From assembly GCF_028728205.1 (NCBI RefSeq), contig NZ_JAQYUU010000001.1, forward strand, positions 1,968,082 through 2,032,081: 64,000 bases of DNA, in the 5' to 3' direction. Of this stretch, positions 51,745 through 61,048 are shown piece after piece. The position numbers and the translations under genes were made by a program. The notes beneath the pieces were generated by a model, which did no database searches, was not told the DNA's origin, and saw only the letters and a list, made by a program, of their open reading frames with translations. Every line of letters starts with the position of its first letter. Position 1 is the first letter of the stretch. This DNA comes from Clostridium sp. 'White wine YQ' (GTDB lineage: Bacteria; Bacillota; Clostridia; Clostridiales; Clostridiaceae).

Positions 51745-52735
51745 CGTTTCCCACATCCTTTTCCAAAATATCTAGAATAGCTACGCCTGCCTTCTTACCA
51801 ATAACTCCTGGTTTACCGATATAGCTTACTTCATTTTCCACAAATACTTTAACAGGCTCTGTAAATTTATTATCCAATTTAACTATGTCTCCGTTAACAA
51901 GCTTTAAGAAGTCATCAACCATAAGATGTGTCTTTCCTAATTCTACGTGCATGTCAACATCTACATTATTTAATCTATCTAATACTTTCTTCTTAGATTC
52001 TTCTTTGTCTTCTTCTCCTTCATCTCTAAACCAGTATTGAACAACTAACTTATCAAGAACTTTTTCTAAGCTTAGATATGGAATACATAAATTGATGAAA
52101 CAATTACTTTTTCCAAGTTCAACTGAAAAAACTATAAGTGCAACTGGTTCAGTTGGCGCTAATGTTTGATTTAGAGCTGGATTTGTTTCTATTGAATCTA
52201 CAGCAGGTTCAACAGAAATTAAATCCTCCCAAGCTAACTTTAGATTTGAAATCAATCCAGCATTAACTTGTTGTATTATATTTTTGTCTATATCTGTAAA
52301 TTCTTTTGCTGTATATAGTTTTCTCTCTCCATCACCACCTAATAGAATATCTAATACTTGATAAACAAACTGTGGATTTGTTTCAAATAAAATACTTCCA
52401 CTAAGCGGAGCCAAAGTGAATATAGTCAATATTGTTGGATTTGATACCGAGTGTATAAATTCCTCATAGGTTATCTGTTCTACAGTTTCTATCTTAACTT
52501 TGACATTTTTTCTAAGTTGACCACTCAAATAATTACTTATTATTCTTGCATAATTATCATGAATAAGTTCAAGTGTTCTTATATGTTCCTTAGAAAACTT
52601 TTGAGGGCTTCTAAAGTCATAAAGCTTGACTTTTTGTTTCTCTTCATCCTTTTGAAGCTCCTCTGGTTGTAGTTCTCCTGTAGAAAGGGCAGATAACAAG
52701 GCATCTATTTCACTTTGTGATAAAACCTCTGCCAT
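51737..52735 (-). CDS. fliM: Flagellar motor switch protein FliM
   Basis: The protein has 332 residues. The N-terminal LSQSEIDALLSAL is the CheY-P docking motif (residues 5-17). The middle CheC-like domain (DFRSPQKFSKEHIRTLELIH and STFTLAPLSG-type sequence) binds FliG. The C-terminal SpoA domain is VDMHVELGKTHLMVDDFLKL. It forms the C-ring with FliG and FliY and sets rotation direction. It is preceded by GGGG, and follows cheW by 17 bases. Confidence 0.96.
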   Translation of the reverse strand: MAEVLSQSEIDALLSALSTGELQPEELQKDEEKQKVKLYDFRSPQKFSKEHIRTLELIHDNYARIISNYLSGQLRKNVKVKIETVEQITYEEFIHSVSNPTILTIFTLAPLSGSILFETNPQFVYQVLDILLGGDGERKLYTAKEFTDIDKNIIQQVNAGLISNLKLAWEDLISVEPAVDSIETNPALNQTLAPTEPVALIVFSVELGKSNCFINLCIPYLSLEKVLDKLVVQYWFRDEGEEDKEESKKKVLDRLNNVDVDMHVELGKTHLMVDDFLKLVNGDIVKLDNKFTEPVKVFVENEVSYIGKPGVIGKKAGVAILDILEKDVGNDE

Positions 52736-52752
52736 GTTTTCCCCTCACTTTT

Positions 52753-53154
52753 TTATGGATTTAATATTCTGTTTATATCAATCAATGTGATAATCTTATC
52801 ATCAAGGTTAACTATACCTTTTAAGTATGCTTGGTGTTTAGATGCTTCAATCTTTTGAATATCCTTGTCGTCAACCTCTAATACTTCTTGTACAGAATCT
52901 ACCATAATTCCTATTTGTTCTTCTTCAATTCCCAATATAATAATATTATTTTGACTTTCTTCAGATACTTGCGCTTCCAAAAGAAGATGTAAATCAACTA
53001 GTGAAATAATATTCCCTCTTAGATTAATTAACCCTTTTATGTATGCAGGAGAATTAGGTACCTTTGTTATCTCCATAATATCATTAATATTTTGTACATT
53101 TTGTGTTTCTACACCAAAAAATTCATTTCCTATTTTAAAGGCAATTATTTGCAT
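52753..53154 (-). CDS. cheW: CheW-type coupling protein, short form
   Basis: This 133-residue CheW domain has the N-terminal IAFKIGNEFFGVETQNVQNI, the NSPAYIKGLINLRGNIISLV core, and the end LDDKIITLIDINRIL. CheW links receptors to CheA. A second CheW is at 58566-59024. Two forms in one operon suggest either two receptor arrays or a CheV-like division of labour, but neither has a receiver domain. Confidence 0.93.
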   Translation of the reverse strand: MQIIAFKIGNEFFGVETQNVQNINDIMEITKVPNSPAYIKGLINLRGNIISLVDLHLLLEAQVSEESQNNIIILGIEEEQIGIMVDSVQEVLEVDDKDIQKIEASKHQAYLKGIVNLDDKIITLIDINRILNP

Positions 53155-53175
53155 AGGTCTTCCCTCCTAATTTGG

Positions 53176-53535
53176 TTATCCTATGGTTTTCTTTATAGCT
53201 TCAAGTACTCTATCTGCTTGGAAAGGCTTAACGATAAAGTCTTTTGCTCCTGCTCTTATTGCATCCATTACCATACTTTGTTGTCCCATAGCTGAACACA
53301 TAATAACTCTTGCTGATGGGTCAAATTCTTTAATTTGTTTAACTGCTTCAATACCATCCATATCAGGCATTGTGATATCCATTGTTACAACATCTGGTTT
53401 TTCTTTTTTGTATAACTCTACAGCCTTTATTCCATTGTTAGCTTCACCAACAACTTCAAACCCATTCTTTTCTAAGATATCCTTAATCATCATTCTCATG
53501 AAAGCAGCATCATCCACTATTAATACTCTTGACAT
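53176..53535 (-). CDS. cheY: Chemotaxis response regulator CheY
   Basis: This 119-residue single receiver domain has the acidic pair (VDDAAF), the phosphorylated Asp 53 (TMDITMP), Ser81 in the CSAMGQ switch position, and Lys103 (VKPF). All active residues are present. The start at 53535 has GGAGGG seven bases upstream and gives the usual MSRVLIVDD start. An earlier ATG at 53541 overlaps the binding site. It lies between cheC and cheW, as CheY signals to FliM and FliY. Confidence 0.95.
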   Translation of the reverse strand: MSRVLIVDDAAFMRMMIKDILEKNGFEVVGEANNGIKAVELYKKEKPDVVTMDITMPDMDGIEAVKQIKEFDPSARVIMCSAMGQQSMVMDAIRAGAKDFIVKPFQADRVLEAIKKTIG

Positions 53536-53552
53536 TCGCATTCCCTCCGTAA

Positions 53553-54158
53553 TTACATTACTCCTATTGCATTTAATATTTTTTCTAAAGATCCAGGCAT
53601 AGGCAAGAAGTAGAAGTATCCTCCAGCCTCAGTACTATTATTACCTGTTAAAAAATTAGTTTCTATTTCCAAAATATTTTCACTAAATTGTGCAGTTTCT
53701 ATCATTGTAGAAGATAGAACTGCTCCTAGCATATCATGCGACATGGCTGGTACTGAAGCCATAATTGAAAGATTGGTAAACTTACTAATAGCATTCATAA
53801 AAGCACCAGATATAATATTCCCAACCTCGCAAAGTGCTGATTTTCCCATCTCTGTTAATAACATATCTGAGGAACCAATTAAAGCTTCAACAATCTCACT
53901 AGCTGCATCTTTTTCAAATATAAATAAGATATTACCAGGAGTATCCCCTAAAACTCTAATTAAGATTCCTAACACTTCTTTCTCATCAGTGAAGTTTGAA
54001 AAAACTTCTTCAAAATCTATAATATTAACTGATGGTACTGACATATCTATTTTTTTATTTAGCAGCTGGGATAATGCTGTAGCAGCATTCCCAGCACCTA
54101 TGTTAGATACTTCTCTTATCGCATCTAATTGCATTGGACTAAATAGGTTTTCTTTCAT
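53553..54158 (-). CDS. cheC: CheY-P phosphatase CheC
   Basis: This 201-residue protein has two CheC-type repeats, each with the phosphatase pattern E-x3-N-x-G-A (REVSNIGAGNAATALSQ and ALCEVGNIISGAFMNAI). The C-terminal helix domain and the acidic pairs are intact. CheC dephosphorylates CheY-P, enhanced by CheD, which is encoded nearby at 58066-58554. It lies between cheA and cheY. Confidence 0.94.
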   Translation of the reverse strand: MKENLFSPMQLDAIREVSNIGAGNAATALSQLLNKKIDMSVPSVNIIDFEEVFSNFTDEKEVLGILIRVLGDTPGNILFIFEKDAASEIVEALIGSSDMLLTEMGKSALCEVGNIISGAFMNAISKFTNLSIMASVPAMSHDMLGAVLSSTMIETAQFSENILEIETNFLTGNNSTEAGGYFYFLPMPGSLEKILNAIGVM

Positions 54159-54170
54159 TTATATTCTCTC

Positions 54171-56216
54171 CTAACCTAGCTGTAATAATGCAGCTACATC
54201 AAGTATTAAAGTCACTAAACCGTCTCCAAGTATAGTAGCTCCAATATACTCTTTTAAGGATTCTAAACTCTTACCTAAAGGCTTGATAACAACTTCTTGT
54301 TGCCCTGCTAATGAATCAACTTGTAGTCCAACAGTTTTTCCTCCAACTTTTACTATTATAACAAACTTCTTACCTTCTTCTTGGCTGTCAATATGAAGTT
54401 TTTCATTAACCCTTACTAAAGGTATAACTTCATCTCTGTATATAATAACTTCTTTACCATTAGTTTGCTTAACATTATCTTTTTTATAATCTATTACTCT
54501 GTCAATAAATCCTAATGATATTGCAAAAGTTTCGCTACCTACTTTTACTAGTAAAGCTTGTATAATTTGAAGTGTTAATGGTAATTTAATTATAAATGCA
54601 GAACCTTTGCCTATTTCTGAAACTACTTCAACAGTTCCACCTAATGCAGAAATTTTTGTTTTAACAACATCCATTCCTACTCCTCTACCAGAAATGTCTG
54701 TAACAACTTCATTTGTAGAGAAACCTTGTGCAAATATTAGGTTTTTAATATCATCCTCGTTCATGCCTTCAGTATTAATACCAACACGTTCAGCTTTAGC
54801 TTTAATCTTAGCAGGATCTATTCCAGCACCATCATCTTCTACTTTGATTACTGCTTTAGTTCCTTCTTGATATGCAACTAGTCTTACTGTACCAACTGGA
54901 TTTTTACCTTTTGCAATTCTTTCTTCCTTGCTTTCAACTCCATGGTCTGCAGCATTTCTTAATAAGTGAATTAACGGTTCTCCAATTTCATCAATTACAG
55001 TTCTATCAAGTTCTGTTTCTGCTCCTTCAACAACAAAATTTATTTCCTTGTTTAATTCCACAGAAATATCTCTAATCATTCTTGGGAATCTATTGAATAC
55101 TACATCTAATGGTAACATTCTTATTTTCATAACCAAGTCTTGTAGGTCTGTTGTTGTTCTAGCTACTTGTTCAAGTGTTTCATTTAATTCTAAAGATTTA
55201 TATTTTAAACTTATTTGTTCTAATCTTGTTCTATTAATAACTAACTCAGATACCATATTCATAAGTTTATCTAATCTTTCTAAGTCAACTCTAACTGATT
55301 GGTGAGTCTTCTTATTTTCTTTCTGAGTTGTATTTTTAGCTATTTCCTTTTTAGGCTGTACATTTCCTAATGGAGCTTTTTCTTGAACTTTTTCTTGAAT
55401 CTTTTCTGGAGCCTTTTCCACTAGTTTTGGCTCTTCTGCTTTTTCTTGCTTAATTTCTACATTTACTTCTTCGCATTTTACATCTTCAATTTCAGATATT
55501 CCAAGTATTAAATTATGGACATCTTCTCTAGAGTCTTGAGTTAAAAGAATAAACTTAAGAGTAAAATCAAAGTTTTCTGATTCAATATCATCTGTTGCGG
55601 GATATGATTTTATTATTTCTCCACGTTCTTCTAAGTCCTTAACAATTAAAAATGCTCTTGCAGATTTAAGCAAAGTAGCTTCACTTAGTTTAATTACAAT
55701 ATTAAGTGGATTGTAGCCTTTTTCTTGAGCTTGCTTAATTACAGATAAATCATATTGATTTATCTCAAGAAAATCTTCTATATCCTTATCCTCTTCTTTA
55801 GCATCTACACTTACTTCATCTAATTCGGTTTGTGATTGCTCTTTACCTATAGATTCTAAATCCTTAATAATTGAAGTAATATCTACTTGTTCTTCAATAC
55901 CATCTTGGATATTATTGACCATTTTTTCTAGAGTATCTAAACAATCGAATAATACAGTCACTTCATTTTTTGTAACTTCAAGGACACCTTCTCTAAATTT
56001 TGAAAGTACATCCTCCATTTTGTGAGTTAACTCAGCAACATTTGTAAATCCCATTGTAGCAGCCATTCCCTTTATTGTATGAGCAACTCTAAATATTTCG
56101 TTTAGCTTGTCCATATCTTGAGGGTTTTGCTCAAGCTCTAGTAATGATTCATTTAATATCTGAAGGTTATCAAAGGATTCCTCTAAAAACATTGATAAAT
56201 ATTGTGATGTATCCAT
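54171..56216 (-). CDS. cheA: Chemotaxis sensor histidine kinase CheA
   Basis: The protein has 681 residues. The P1 HPt domain has the phosphorylated His46 (RVAHTIKGMAATMGF). A P2-like CheY-binding domain (about 150-265, with acidic linker) and a Lys/Glu/Pro-rich linker (about 265-300) follow. The P3 dimerisation helices begin RVDLERLDKLMNMVSELVIN. The P4 kinase domain has an N box (HLLRNAADHG) and G boxes (VEDDGAGIDP, DISGRGVGMDVV). P5 is the CheW-like domain (about 545-681). All kinase motifs are present. It receives input through CheW and phosphorylates CheY and CheB. Confidence 0.96.
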   Translation of the reverse strand: MDTSQYLSMFLEESFDNLQILNESLLELEQNPQDMDKLNEIFRVAHTIKGMAATMGFTNVAELTHKMEDVLSKFREGVLEVTKNEVTVLFDCLDTLEKMVNNIQDGIEEQVDITSIIKDLESIGKEQSQTELDEVSVDAKEEDKDIEDFLEINQYDLSVIKQAQEKGYNPLNIVIKLSEATLLKSARAFLIVKDLEERGEIIKSYPATDDIESENFDFTLKFILLTQDSREDVHNLILGISEIEDVKCEEVNVEIKQEKAEEPKLVEKAPEKIQEKVQEKAPLGNVQPKKEIAKNTTQKENKKTHQSVRVDLERLDKLMNMVSELVINRTRLEQISLKYKSLELNETLEQVARTTTDLQDLVMKIRMLPLDVVFNRFPRMIRDISVELNKEINFVVEGAETELDRTVIDEIGEPLIHLLRNAADHGVESKEERIAKGKNPVGTVRLVAYQEGTKAVIKVEDDGAGIDPAKIKAKAERVGINTEGMNEDDIKNLIFAQGFSTNEVVTDISGRGVGMDVVKTKISALGGTVEVVSEIGKGSAFIIKLPLTLQIIQALLVKVGSETFAISLGFIDRVIDYKKDNVKQTNGKEVIIYRDEVIPLVRVNEKLHIDSQEEGKKFVIIVKVGGKTVGLQVDSLAGQQEVVIKPLGKSLESLKEYIGATILGDGLVTLILDVAALLQLG

Positions 56217-56227
56217 GATTATCCTCC

Positions 56228-56992
56228 TTATAATTTCCTATATATGAATGTTGATGCTTTTTCGAAACCATACTTTTTATAGTCATATATGGTCTCAGTG
56301 GCTCCTACGAAAAGTAATCCGCCTTTTTTTAAAGATCTTGAAAACTTTTCATATATTTTGTCTTTTGTGTCATTATTAAAATAAATAACAACATTTCTAC
56401 AAACTATAATGTCAAAACTACTATCATAGTTGTCCAAAATCAAATCTTGCTTTTGGAATGTGATTTTTTTCTTGATTTCATCCTTTATAAAATATTTATC
56501 GTTAACTTTTGAAAAATATTTATCTAAATTTGTAGAATTTACATTCTTTATTTCATTTTCTGTATATTGACCTAATTGTGCTTTACTTAAAATAGTCTGA
56601 TCTATATCAGATGCTAGTATGGTTAGCTTACCCTTGTACCCAATGTTTTCCATCATAATACCCAATGAATAAGGTTCACAACCTATAGAGCACGCAGCAC
56701 TCCACACTTTTAATGATGGATTTTTTACAAATTCTTTTTTAAGCAAATCTTCTAATTGACTAAACATTTCTGGATTTCTAAAAAATTCTGTAACATTAAT
56801 TGTTATAAAATCTAAAAACCTTTGTTTTTGTTCTTTATCTTTTGTTAAAAGAACTTTATAATCTTGTAAATTTTTAACACCAACCCTGCTCATTAAGCTT
56901 TCAATTCTTCTATGAAGCTGATTAGGTTTATAAGCCGATAAATTAATTCCCATTTCTTTATAAACCCATTTTTCAAATTCCAAAAAATCCAT
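56228..56992 (-). CDS. cheR: Chemoreceptor methyltransferase CheR
   Basis: This 254-residue protein has a CheR N-terminal helical domain (about 1-75, including INLSAYKPNQLHRRIESLMS) and a C-terminal SAM-binding domain with KVWSAACSIGCEPYSLGIMM (about 97-116) and IIVCRNVVIYFNNDT. It methylates receptor glutamates. There is no pentapeptide-binding insert that I can identify. It starts within a few bases of the cheB stop. Confidence 0.94.
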   Translation of the reverse strand: MDFLEFEKWVYKEMGINLSAYKPNQLHRRIESLMSRVGVKNLQDYKVLLTKDKEQKQRFLDFITINVTEFFRNPEMFSQLEDLLKKEFVKNPSLKVWSAACSIGCEPYSLGIMMENIGYKGKLTILASDIDQTILSKAQLGQYTENEIKNVNSTNLDKYFSKVNDKYFIKDEIKKKITFQKQDLILDNYDSSFDIIVCRNVVIYFNNDTKDKIYEKFSRSLKKGGLLFVGATETIYDYKKYGFEKASTFIYRKL

Positions 56993-56995
56993 AGG

Positions 56996-58051
56996 CTATA
57001 AGTTCTCCTTTATAATTTTAACTATTGTATTTTTTATTTCATTTAAAGGTAATACTAAATCTACTTTTCCAGTTTCATAAGCAGCCTTAGGCATTCCATA
57101 AATTGTACATGTTCTTTCATCCTCAGAAATAGTGATTCCTCCAGCATCTTTAACCGCCGCTGTTCCTTGAGCTCCATCTTTTCCCATACCGGTAAGTATT
57201 ACTGATAATAAATTCTTACCATAAACTTTTGACGAAGATAGAAATAATTTATCTACTGCTGGTCTCACACCCCAAATCGATGGTTCTTCATTTAAGTAAA
57301 TCCTTTTATCTGCCCCAACTTCCATATGATATCCTGCTTTTGCAATATAAATCGTATTATTTTCAATTATCATCCCGTGCTCTGCCTCAACAACATGCAT
57401 GTCAGAGGTTTCATTTAATCTTTCAGCAAATGCCTTTGTAAATCCTTTAGGCATATGTTGTACAACAAATACTGGAACATCTAAATTTTTAGGTAAAAAC
57501 GGAAGTACATTATTTAATGCTTTAGGCCCACCTGTGGATGCACCTATCACCACAGCTTTAATTTTTCCTTCTATCTTTTTCCCTTTGCCTACGATATCTA
57601 CTGCAACTTCTGGTAATTTCATCGGCGAAGTAATCCTTCTATTTTTATTATAAAACCTAGTATTTCTTATTTTCTCAGTTAAATCCTTTGCCACTTTTTT
57701 TATATCTAATGAAATAGATCCTGATGGTTTTTGTACAAAATCAAATGCACCTAGTTTTAAGCAGTCCATTGTAAGTCTAGAGCCTGATGCTGTTAGGCTG
57801 CTTAACATTATAACTGGTATGTTTATTCTACTTGCTTTTAATTCTTTCAAAGTGGCTATGCCATCCATTTCTGGCATTTCAACATCTAGTGTTATTACAT
57901 CTGGCTTGAGATCAATTAATTTACTTAATAATTCCTTACCATTTCTAGCTGTTGCAATTGCCTCCATATCATCTTCTTGATTTATTAAATCTGAAACAAA
58001 TTTTCTCATAAGAGCTGAATCATCTACTACTAAAATCTTAATCTTATCCAA
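56996..58051 (-). CDS. cheB: Chemoreceptor methylesterase/deamidase CheB
   Basis: The protein has 351 residues. An N-terminal receiver (VDDSALMRK; Asp56 in LDVEMPEMDG) and a linker (about 125-160) lead to a C-terminal methylesterase with catalytic Ser172 (GASTGGP), His199 (VVQHMPKGF) and Asp292 (TGMGKDG). CheB removes receptor methyl groups when phosphorylated by CheA, opposing CheR. The start codon is TTG, with GGAG upstream. It lies between cheD and cheR. Confidence 0.95.
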   Translation of the reverse strand: MDKIKILVVDDSALMRKFVSDLINQEDDMEAIATARNGKELLSKLIDLKPDVITLDVEMPEMDGIATLKELKASRINIPVIMLSSLTASGSRLTMDCLKLGAFDFVQKPSGSISLDIKKVAKDLTEKIRNTRFYNKNRRITSPMKLPEVAVDIVGKGKKIEGKIKAVVIGASTGGPKALNNVLPFLPKNLDVPVFVVQHMPKGFTKAFAERLNETSDMHVVEAEHGMIIENNTIYIAKAGYHMEVGADKRIYLNEEPSIWGVRPAVDKLFLSSSKVYGKNLLSVILTGMGKDGAQGTAAVKDAGGITISEDERTCTIYGMPKAAYETGKVDLVLPLNEIKNTIVKIIKENL

Positions 58052-58065
58052 TTAAATCAACTCCA

Positions 58066-58554
58066 TTATAAATCTTTAGTTTCTTGCCCAATCGTCTTGA
58101 CATTTACTAACCCATTTTCCGCGAACAGAATCATAGTTCTTCCTTTATTACCACCTACATCAGAGGCTAAAATAGGTATCTTTTGTTCATCTAAGCTTTT
58201 CTTAACTGCTTCAACATTTCTTTTTCCTATGTCATTTACCATACTTTTATCTGAAAAATTAAACATAGATGCTCCACCGGCAATTTTAGCTGTTAAATTT
58301 CTTTTGGAACACCCAAGACCAATCATTTTTTCTATTAGTATTGGTATTGCCAGATCTGCAAACTTATATTCATTAGTTACATTTTTAAAGCTTGTACTAT
58401 CTGGTAACATTATATGTGCTAAACCTGCTATACCCTTTGTTCTATCATAAAGTCCTATCCCAACACATGATCCTAATCCAATAGTCATTATTTTCCCAGG
58501 AGAGTATACCGTATTCAAATCTGCTATGCCAACTTTTATATCATTGTCTTGCAT
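58066..58554 (-). CDS. cheD: Receptor glutamine deamidase CheD
   Basis: This 162-residue protein has the catalytic Cys30 and His47 in TIGLGSCVGIGLYD and GLAHIMLPDS, and the conserved KIAGGASMF motif. CheD deamidates chemoreceptors and activates CheC. Its partner CheC is in the same operon, so both halves of this adaptation system are here. It has GGGGG upstream and lies between the two CheW/CheB genes. Confidence 0.95.
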   Translation of the reverse strand: MQDNDIKVGIADLNTVYSPGKIMTIGLGSCVGIGLYDRTKGIAGLAHIMLPDSTSFKNVTNEYKFADLAIPILIEKMIGLGCSKRNLTAKIAGGASMFNFSDKSMVNDIGKRNVEAVKKSLDEQKIPILASDVGGNKGRTMILFAENGLVNVKTIGQETKDL

Positions 58555-58565
58555 ATCGTATCCCC

Positions 58566-59024
58566 CTAAAAAATACTCTCGGATTCTTCCTCAGTAAGAA
58601 CTCTTGAAAGATCTAATAATATTACTATCTTATTATCTAGTTTTATTAAACCTTCTATGTAACTTCCAGAAACCCCGGAACTAACTGCTTGATTCTTTTC
58701 AATCGCTGTTGTTTTTATGTCCTTAACCTCATATACATTATCAACTAAGATTCCAAACTTATTTTCACTATTATTGGTAACTATAATTTTTGAAACTTTT
58801 TCTTTATCGTGTGTTTCTGCATCTACCAAAGAAAATTTCTTTTTAAGATCTATAATTGGAAGTATTCCAGTTTCGTAATTTATTACTCCTTGAATAAAAT
58901 TAGGAACATCTGGAATTAAGGTTGGAACCTCGTAACCTAATATTCTTTCAACTTCCATTATATTTACTGCATAACTTTCTTGGTTCAAACTAAAAATTAG
59001 TACTTTCATTTCGCTAGAAGACAT
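58566..59024 (-). CDS. cheW: CheW-type coupling protein, long form
   Basis: This 152-residue CheW domain begins VLIFSLNQESYAVNIMEVER, then TLIPDVPNFIQGVINYETGI and the end YIEGLIKLDNKIVILLDLSR. It is about 20 residues longer than the downstream CheW (52753-53154) and differs in sequence. The acidic C-terminal tail (TEEESESIF) is extra. It lies between fapA and cheD. It carries no receiver domain, so it is not CheV. Confidence 0.92.
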   Translation of the reverse strand: MSSSEMKVLIFSLNQESYAVNIMEVERILGYEVPTLIPDVPNFIQGVINYETGILPIIDLKKKFSLVDAETHDKEKVSKIIVTNNSENKFGILVDNVYEVKDIKTTAIEKNQAVSSGVSGSYIEGLIKLDNKIVILLDLSRVLTEEESESIF

Positions 59025-59035
59025 TTTTTCCCCTC

Positions 59036-60991
59036 CTACAACACAAACTTTTCAACTATTAGTTCATTATCTTCATCTAAATAAGCATGTACATTTTTTG
59101 AATCTTCTTCGAAAACATATTCTCTTAAACCAAAAAGAAGACATGTACCTATATATGCTATATCAGCATATATATGTCCCTTTTTCCCTGTAATAAGCTG
59201 AGTTTTTCCTCCTCCTTCAGATCCGACAATTTTACATCGTATCTCTTTTTCAGATTTTATAACTCCTCCTCTCACTACTGAATTATTACCTTTAAAATGA
59301 ATTTCCCCCAATGCTTCAACATGTGAAAGATAGGATCCTGATCCAGTAAATATTACGTCACCTGATGCTTGTATCTTACAATCTTGAGCATATGCCAATG
59401 TTAAATTCACTGGAAGCTTAACTTGAGATTTTAGAATTTCATTTTTCGAATCAATTAGATCAATTATGTTATATAATTCAGTATGGCTTTTTATGTTAGT
59501 CGCTCCAAGACCAAAAACATTATTCTTTAAGAAGAATTTTAGTTTATCATTTTGAAGTTCTTCCTTGCTAGTATCTCTAAGGTAAATAATACTTTTTGTT
59601 AATAATCTTTTGAATTTTTTATCTAAAAGAAGTCTAATTATTTCTCCATCTTTCAAACCTTTTCCAAATAAGTTTCTTTCTTTTACTTGGACAACTGCTT
59701 CAATAAGTGCACATAAATCTTCTTTTATTCCATTTAATAAAGTCATTTCATTCACTACAACAGTATTATCTCCACCAGCAATTATAGTACTTCCTATAGA
59801 ATTCCCCTTTATAAGAATATCGCCTCTTGCAACTAAGGTAGAGGTGCTTACATTTCTCTCTACAATAAGGGTATTTCCTGCATCTACCCTCATTCCATCC
59901 TTTACTTCCCCTTTAATATGGATATCTCCAATAAAGCTTATATTTCCGCTTTTCATATCAACATCTATATCTTGCATTAAAACTTTATTCACCTGGAAAA
60001 TACCTGATTTCAAACAAGGTCTTCCATCAGTTGTAGCTATTATCTTATCATCTTCAAGCTTACAACCTTCACCTGTCTTTATATTTAATTTACCTGCAAC
60101 TTTTCTTTTTAATTCTTTTCCAAATATATTAGTTCCGTTAGCTCCTTCTTCCCCTTTAATTATCTCAGCTAAAACTTCGTCTGTTTTTATATTTGCAATA
60201 GAATAAAAATTCTTATAATCAACCCTAGATAAATCATCTTCTCCCCTAGATTGATTGCTTTCACTAAAATAAATTTTAAGTTCATCTGGAATATCATCTT
60301 TAACTGGAATACCTTTAGCAACTTCCATTCCTTCAACCGTCTCTAACGTTGAAGCTTCTTTGATATTCTCTTCGATCAATCCAAATACGACATTCTTCTC
60401 ATGTAAAATTGTCTTAATATCATCAACTGAAAACTTAGGTGGAAATTGTGTTTCTTTTTCTTCCAGTTGAACTTCAAGCATTGTTGTTGCTTCTGCATCT
60501 TTTATGGCATACTTAATTTCGGGTATATAACTTATGGATATTTTAGCTTCCATTGCATCGTGATCTATTTTTATATCAATATTTCTTTTTGATTTTTGTT
60601 CACCAATAACAAATTCAATTTTGTTATTTTCAAAAACCCTAGTTCTTCCTGAAACTTCTTTTCCATCAACAAAACACTCTAAATAGTTCGAAACAAACAT
60701 TTCAGCTGGCTTTCCGTTTTCCTTAGGATCTCTAACATGAATTACTCCATTCTCAATCCAAACAGCTCCATCAAATTCTGATATAACTTTTTTATCTTCT
60801 TTTGCTGTTTCAACTAGCTCAACTTGAGATTCCTCTGCAACTTCAACTTCAATTTCGATACTTTTTTTAAATATACCATGTTTTTCATTAATAACCTTAT
60901 AATTCAACTCATTACTAGGTATATTTAATTTTAAACTTGCTTTGTTTAAAACTTTTTCCAAATTTTCATCCTTAAATACAATTTTACCCAT
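59036..60991 (-). CDS. fapA: FapA (DUF342) family protein with Jag N-terminal-like domain
   Basis: This 651-residue protein has an N-terminal Jag-like fold (about 1-55, KASLKLNIPSNELNYKVINE). A DUF342 core (about 180-560) has repeated beta-helix turns (GDIHIKGEVKDGMRVDAGNT, GDILIKGNSIGSTIIAGGDN). A coiled region and a final beta-helical part (GDVIFTGSGSYLSHVEALGE) follow. FapA relatives affect flagellar assembly and polar placement in other bacteria. The role here is inferred from its place at the start of the chemotaxis operon. The site AGGGGTGG lies before the ATG. Confidence 0.85.
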   Translation of the reverse strand: MGKIVFKDENLEKVLNKASLKLNIPSNELNYKVINEKHGIFKKSIEIEVEVAEESQVELVETAKEDKKVISEFDGAVWIENGVIHVRDPKENGKPAEMFVSNYLECFVDGKEVSGRTRVFENNKIEFVIGEQKSKRNIDIKIDHDAMEAKISISYIPEIKYAIKDAEATTMLEVQLEEKETQFPPKFSVDDIKTILHEKNVVFGLIEENIKEASTLETVEGMEVAKGIPVKDDIPDELKIYFSESNQSRGEDDLSRVDYKNFYSIANIKTDEVLAEIIKGEEGANGTNIFGKELKRKVAGKLNIKTGEGCKLEDDKIIATTDGRPCLKSGIFQVNKVLMQDIDVDMKSGNISFIGDIHIKGEVKDGMRVDAGNTLIVERNVSTSTLVARGDILIKGNSIGSTIIAGGDNTVVVNEMTLLNGIKEDLCALIEAVVQVKERNLFGKGLKDGEIIRLLLDKKFKRLLTKSIIYLRDTSKEELQNDKLKFFLKNNVFGLGATNIKSHTELYNIIDLIDSKNEILKSQVKLPVNLTLAYAQDCKIQASGDVIFTGSGSYLSHVEALGEIHFKGNNSVVRGGVIKSEKEIRCKIVGSEGGGKTQLITGKKGHIYADIAYIGTCLLFGLREYVFEEDSKNVHAYLDEDNELIVEKFVL

Positions 60992-61015
60992 AATTCCACC
61001 CCTTCAACCATCTTC

Positions 61016-61044
61016 AGTATACCATATGTCGATAAATATTAAAA
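61016..61044 (-). promoter_or_regulatory. Candidate promoter of the chemotaxis operon
   Basis: Between the aminotransferase stop and fapA the minus strand has an extended -10 (TGG then TATACT, 61016-61024) with only a weak -35-like sequence 17 bases upstream. The leader would be about 18 bases. It has no sigma-28 match, so the chemotaxis operon would use the housekeeping sigma factor. Weak by sequence alone. Confidence 0.35.
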
Positions 61045-61048
61045 TTAC

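Noticed and set aside
59610..60206. Plus-strand 198-codon open frame
   Set aside because: It is the antisense shadow of fapA. The predicted protein is a Ser/Phe/Ile-rich low-complexity string without a recognisable domain, and it lacks a ribosome binding site.
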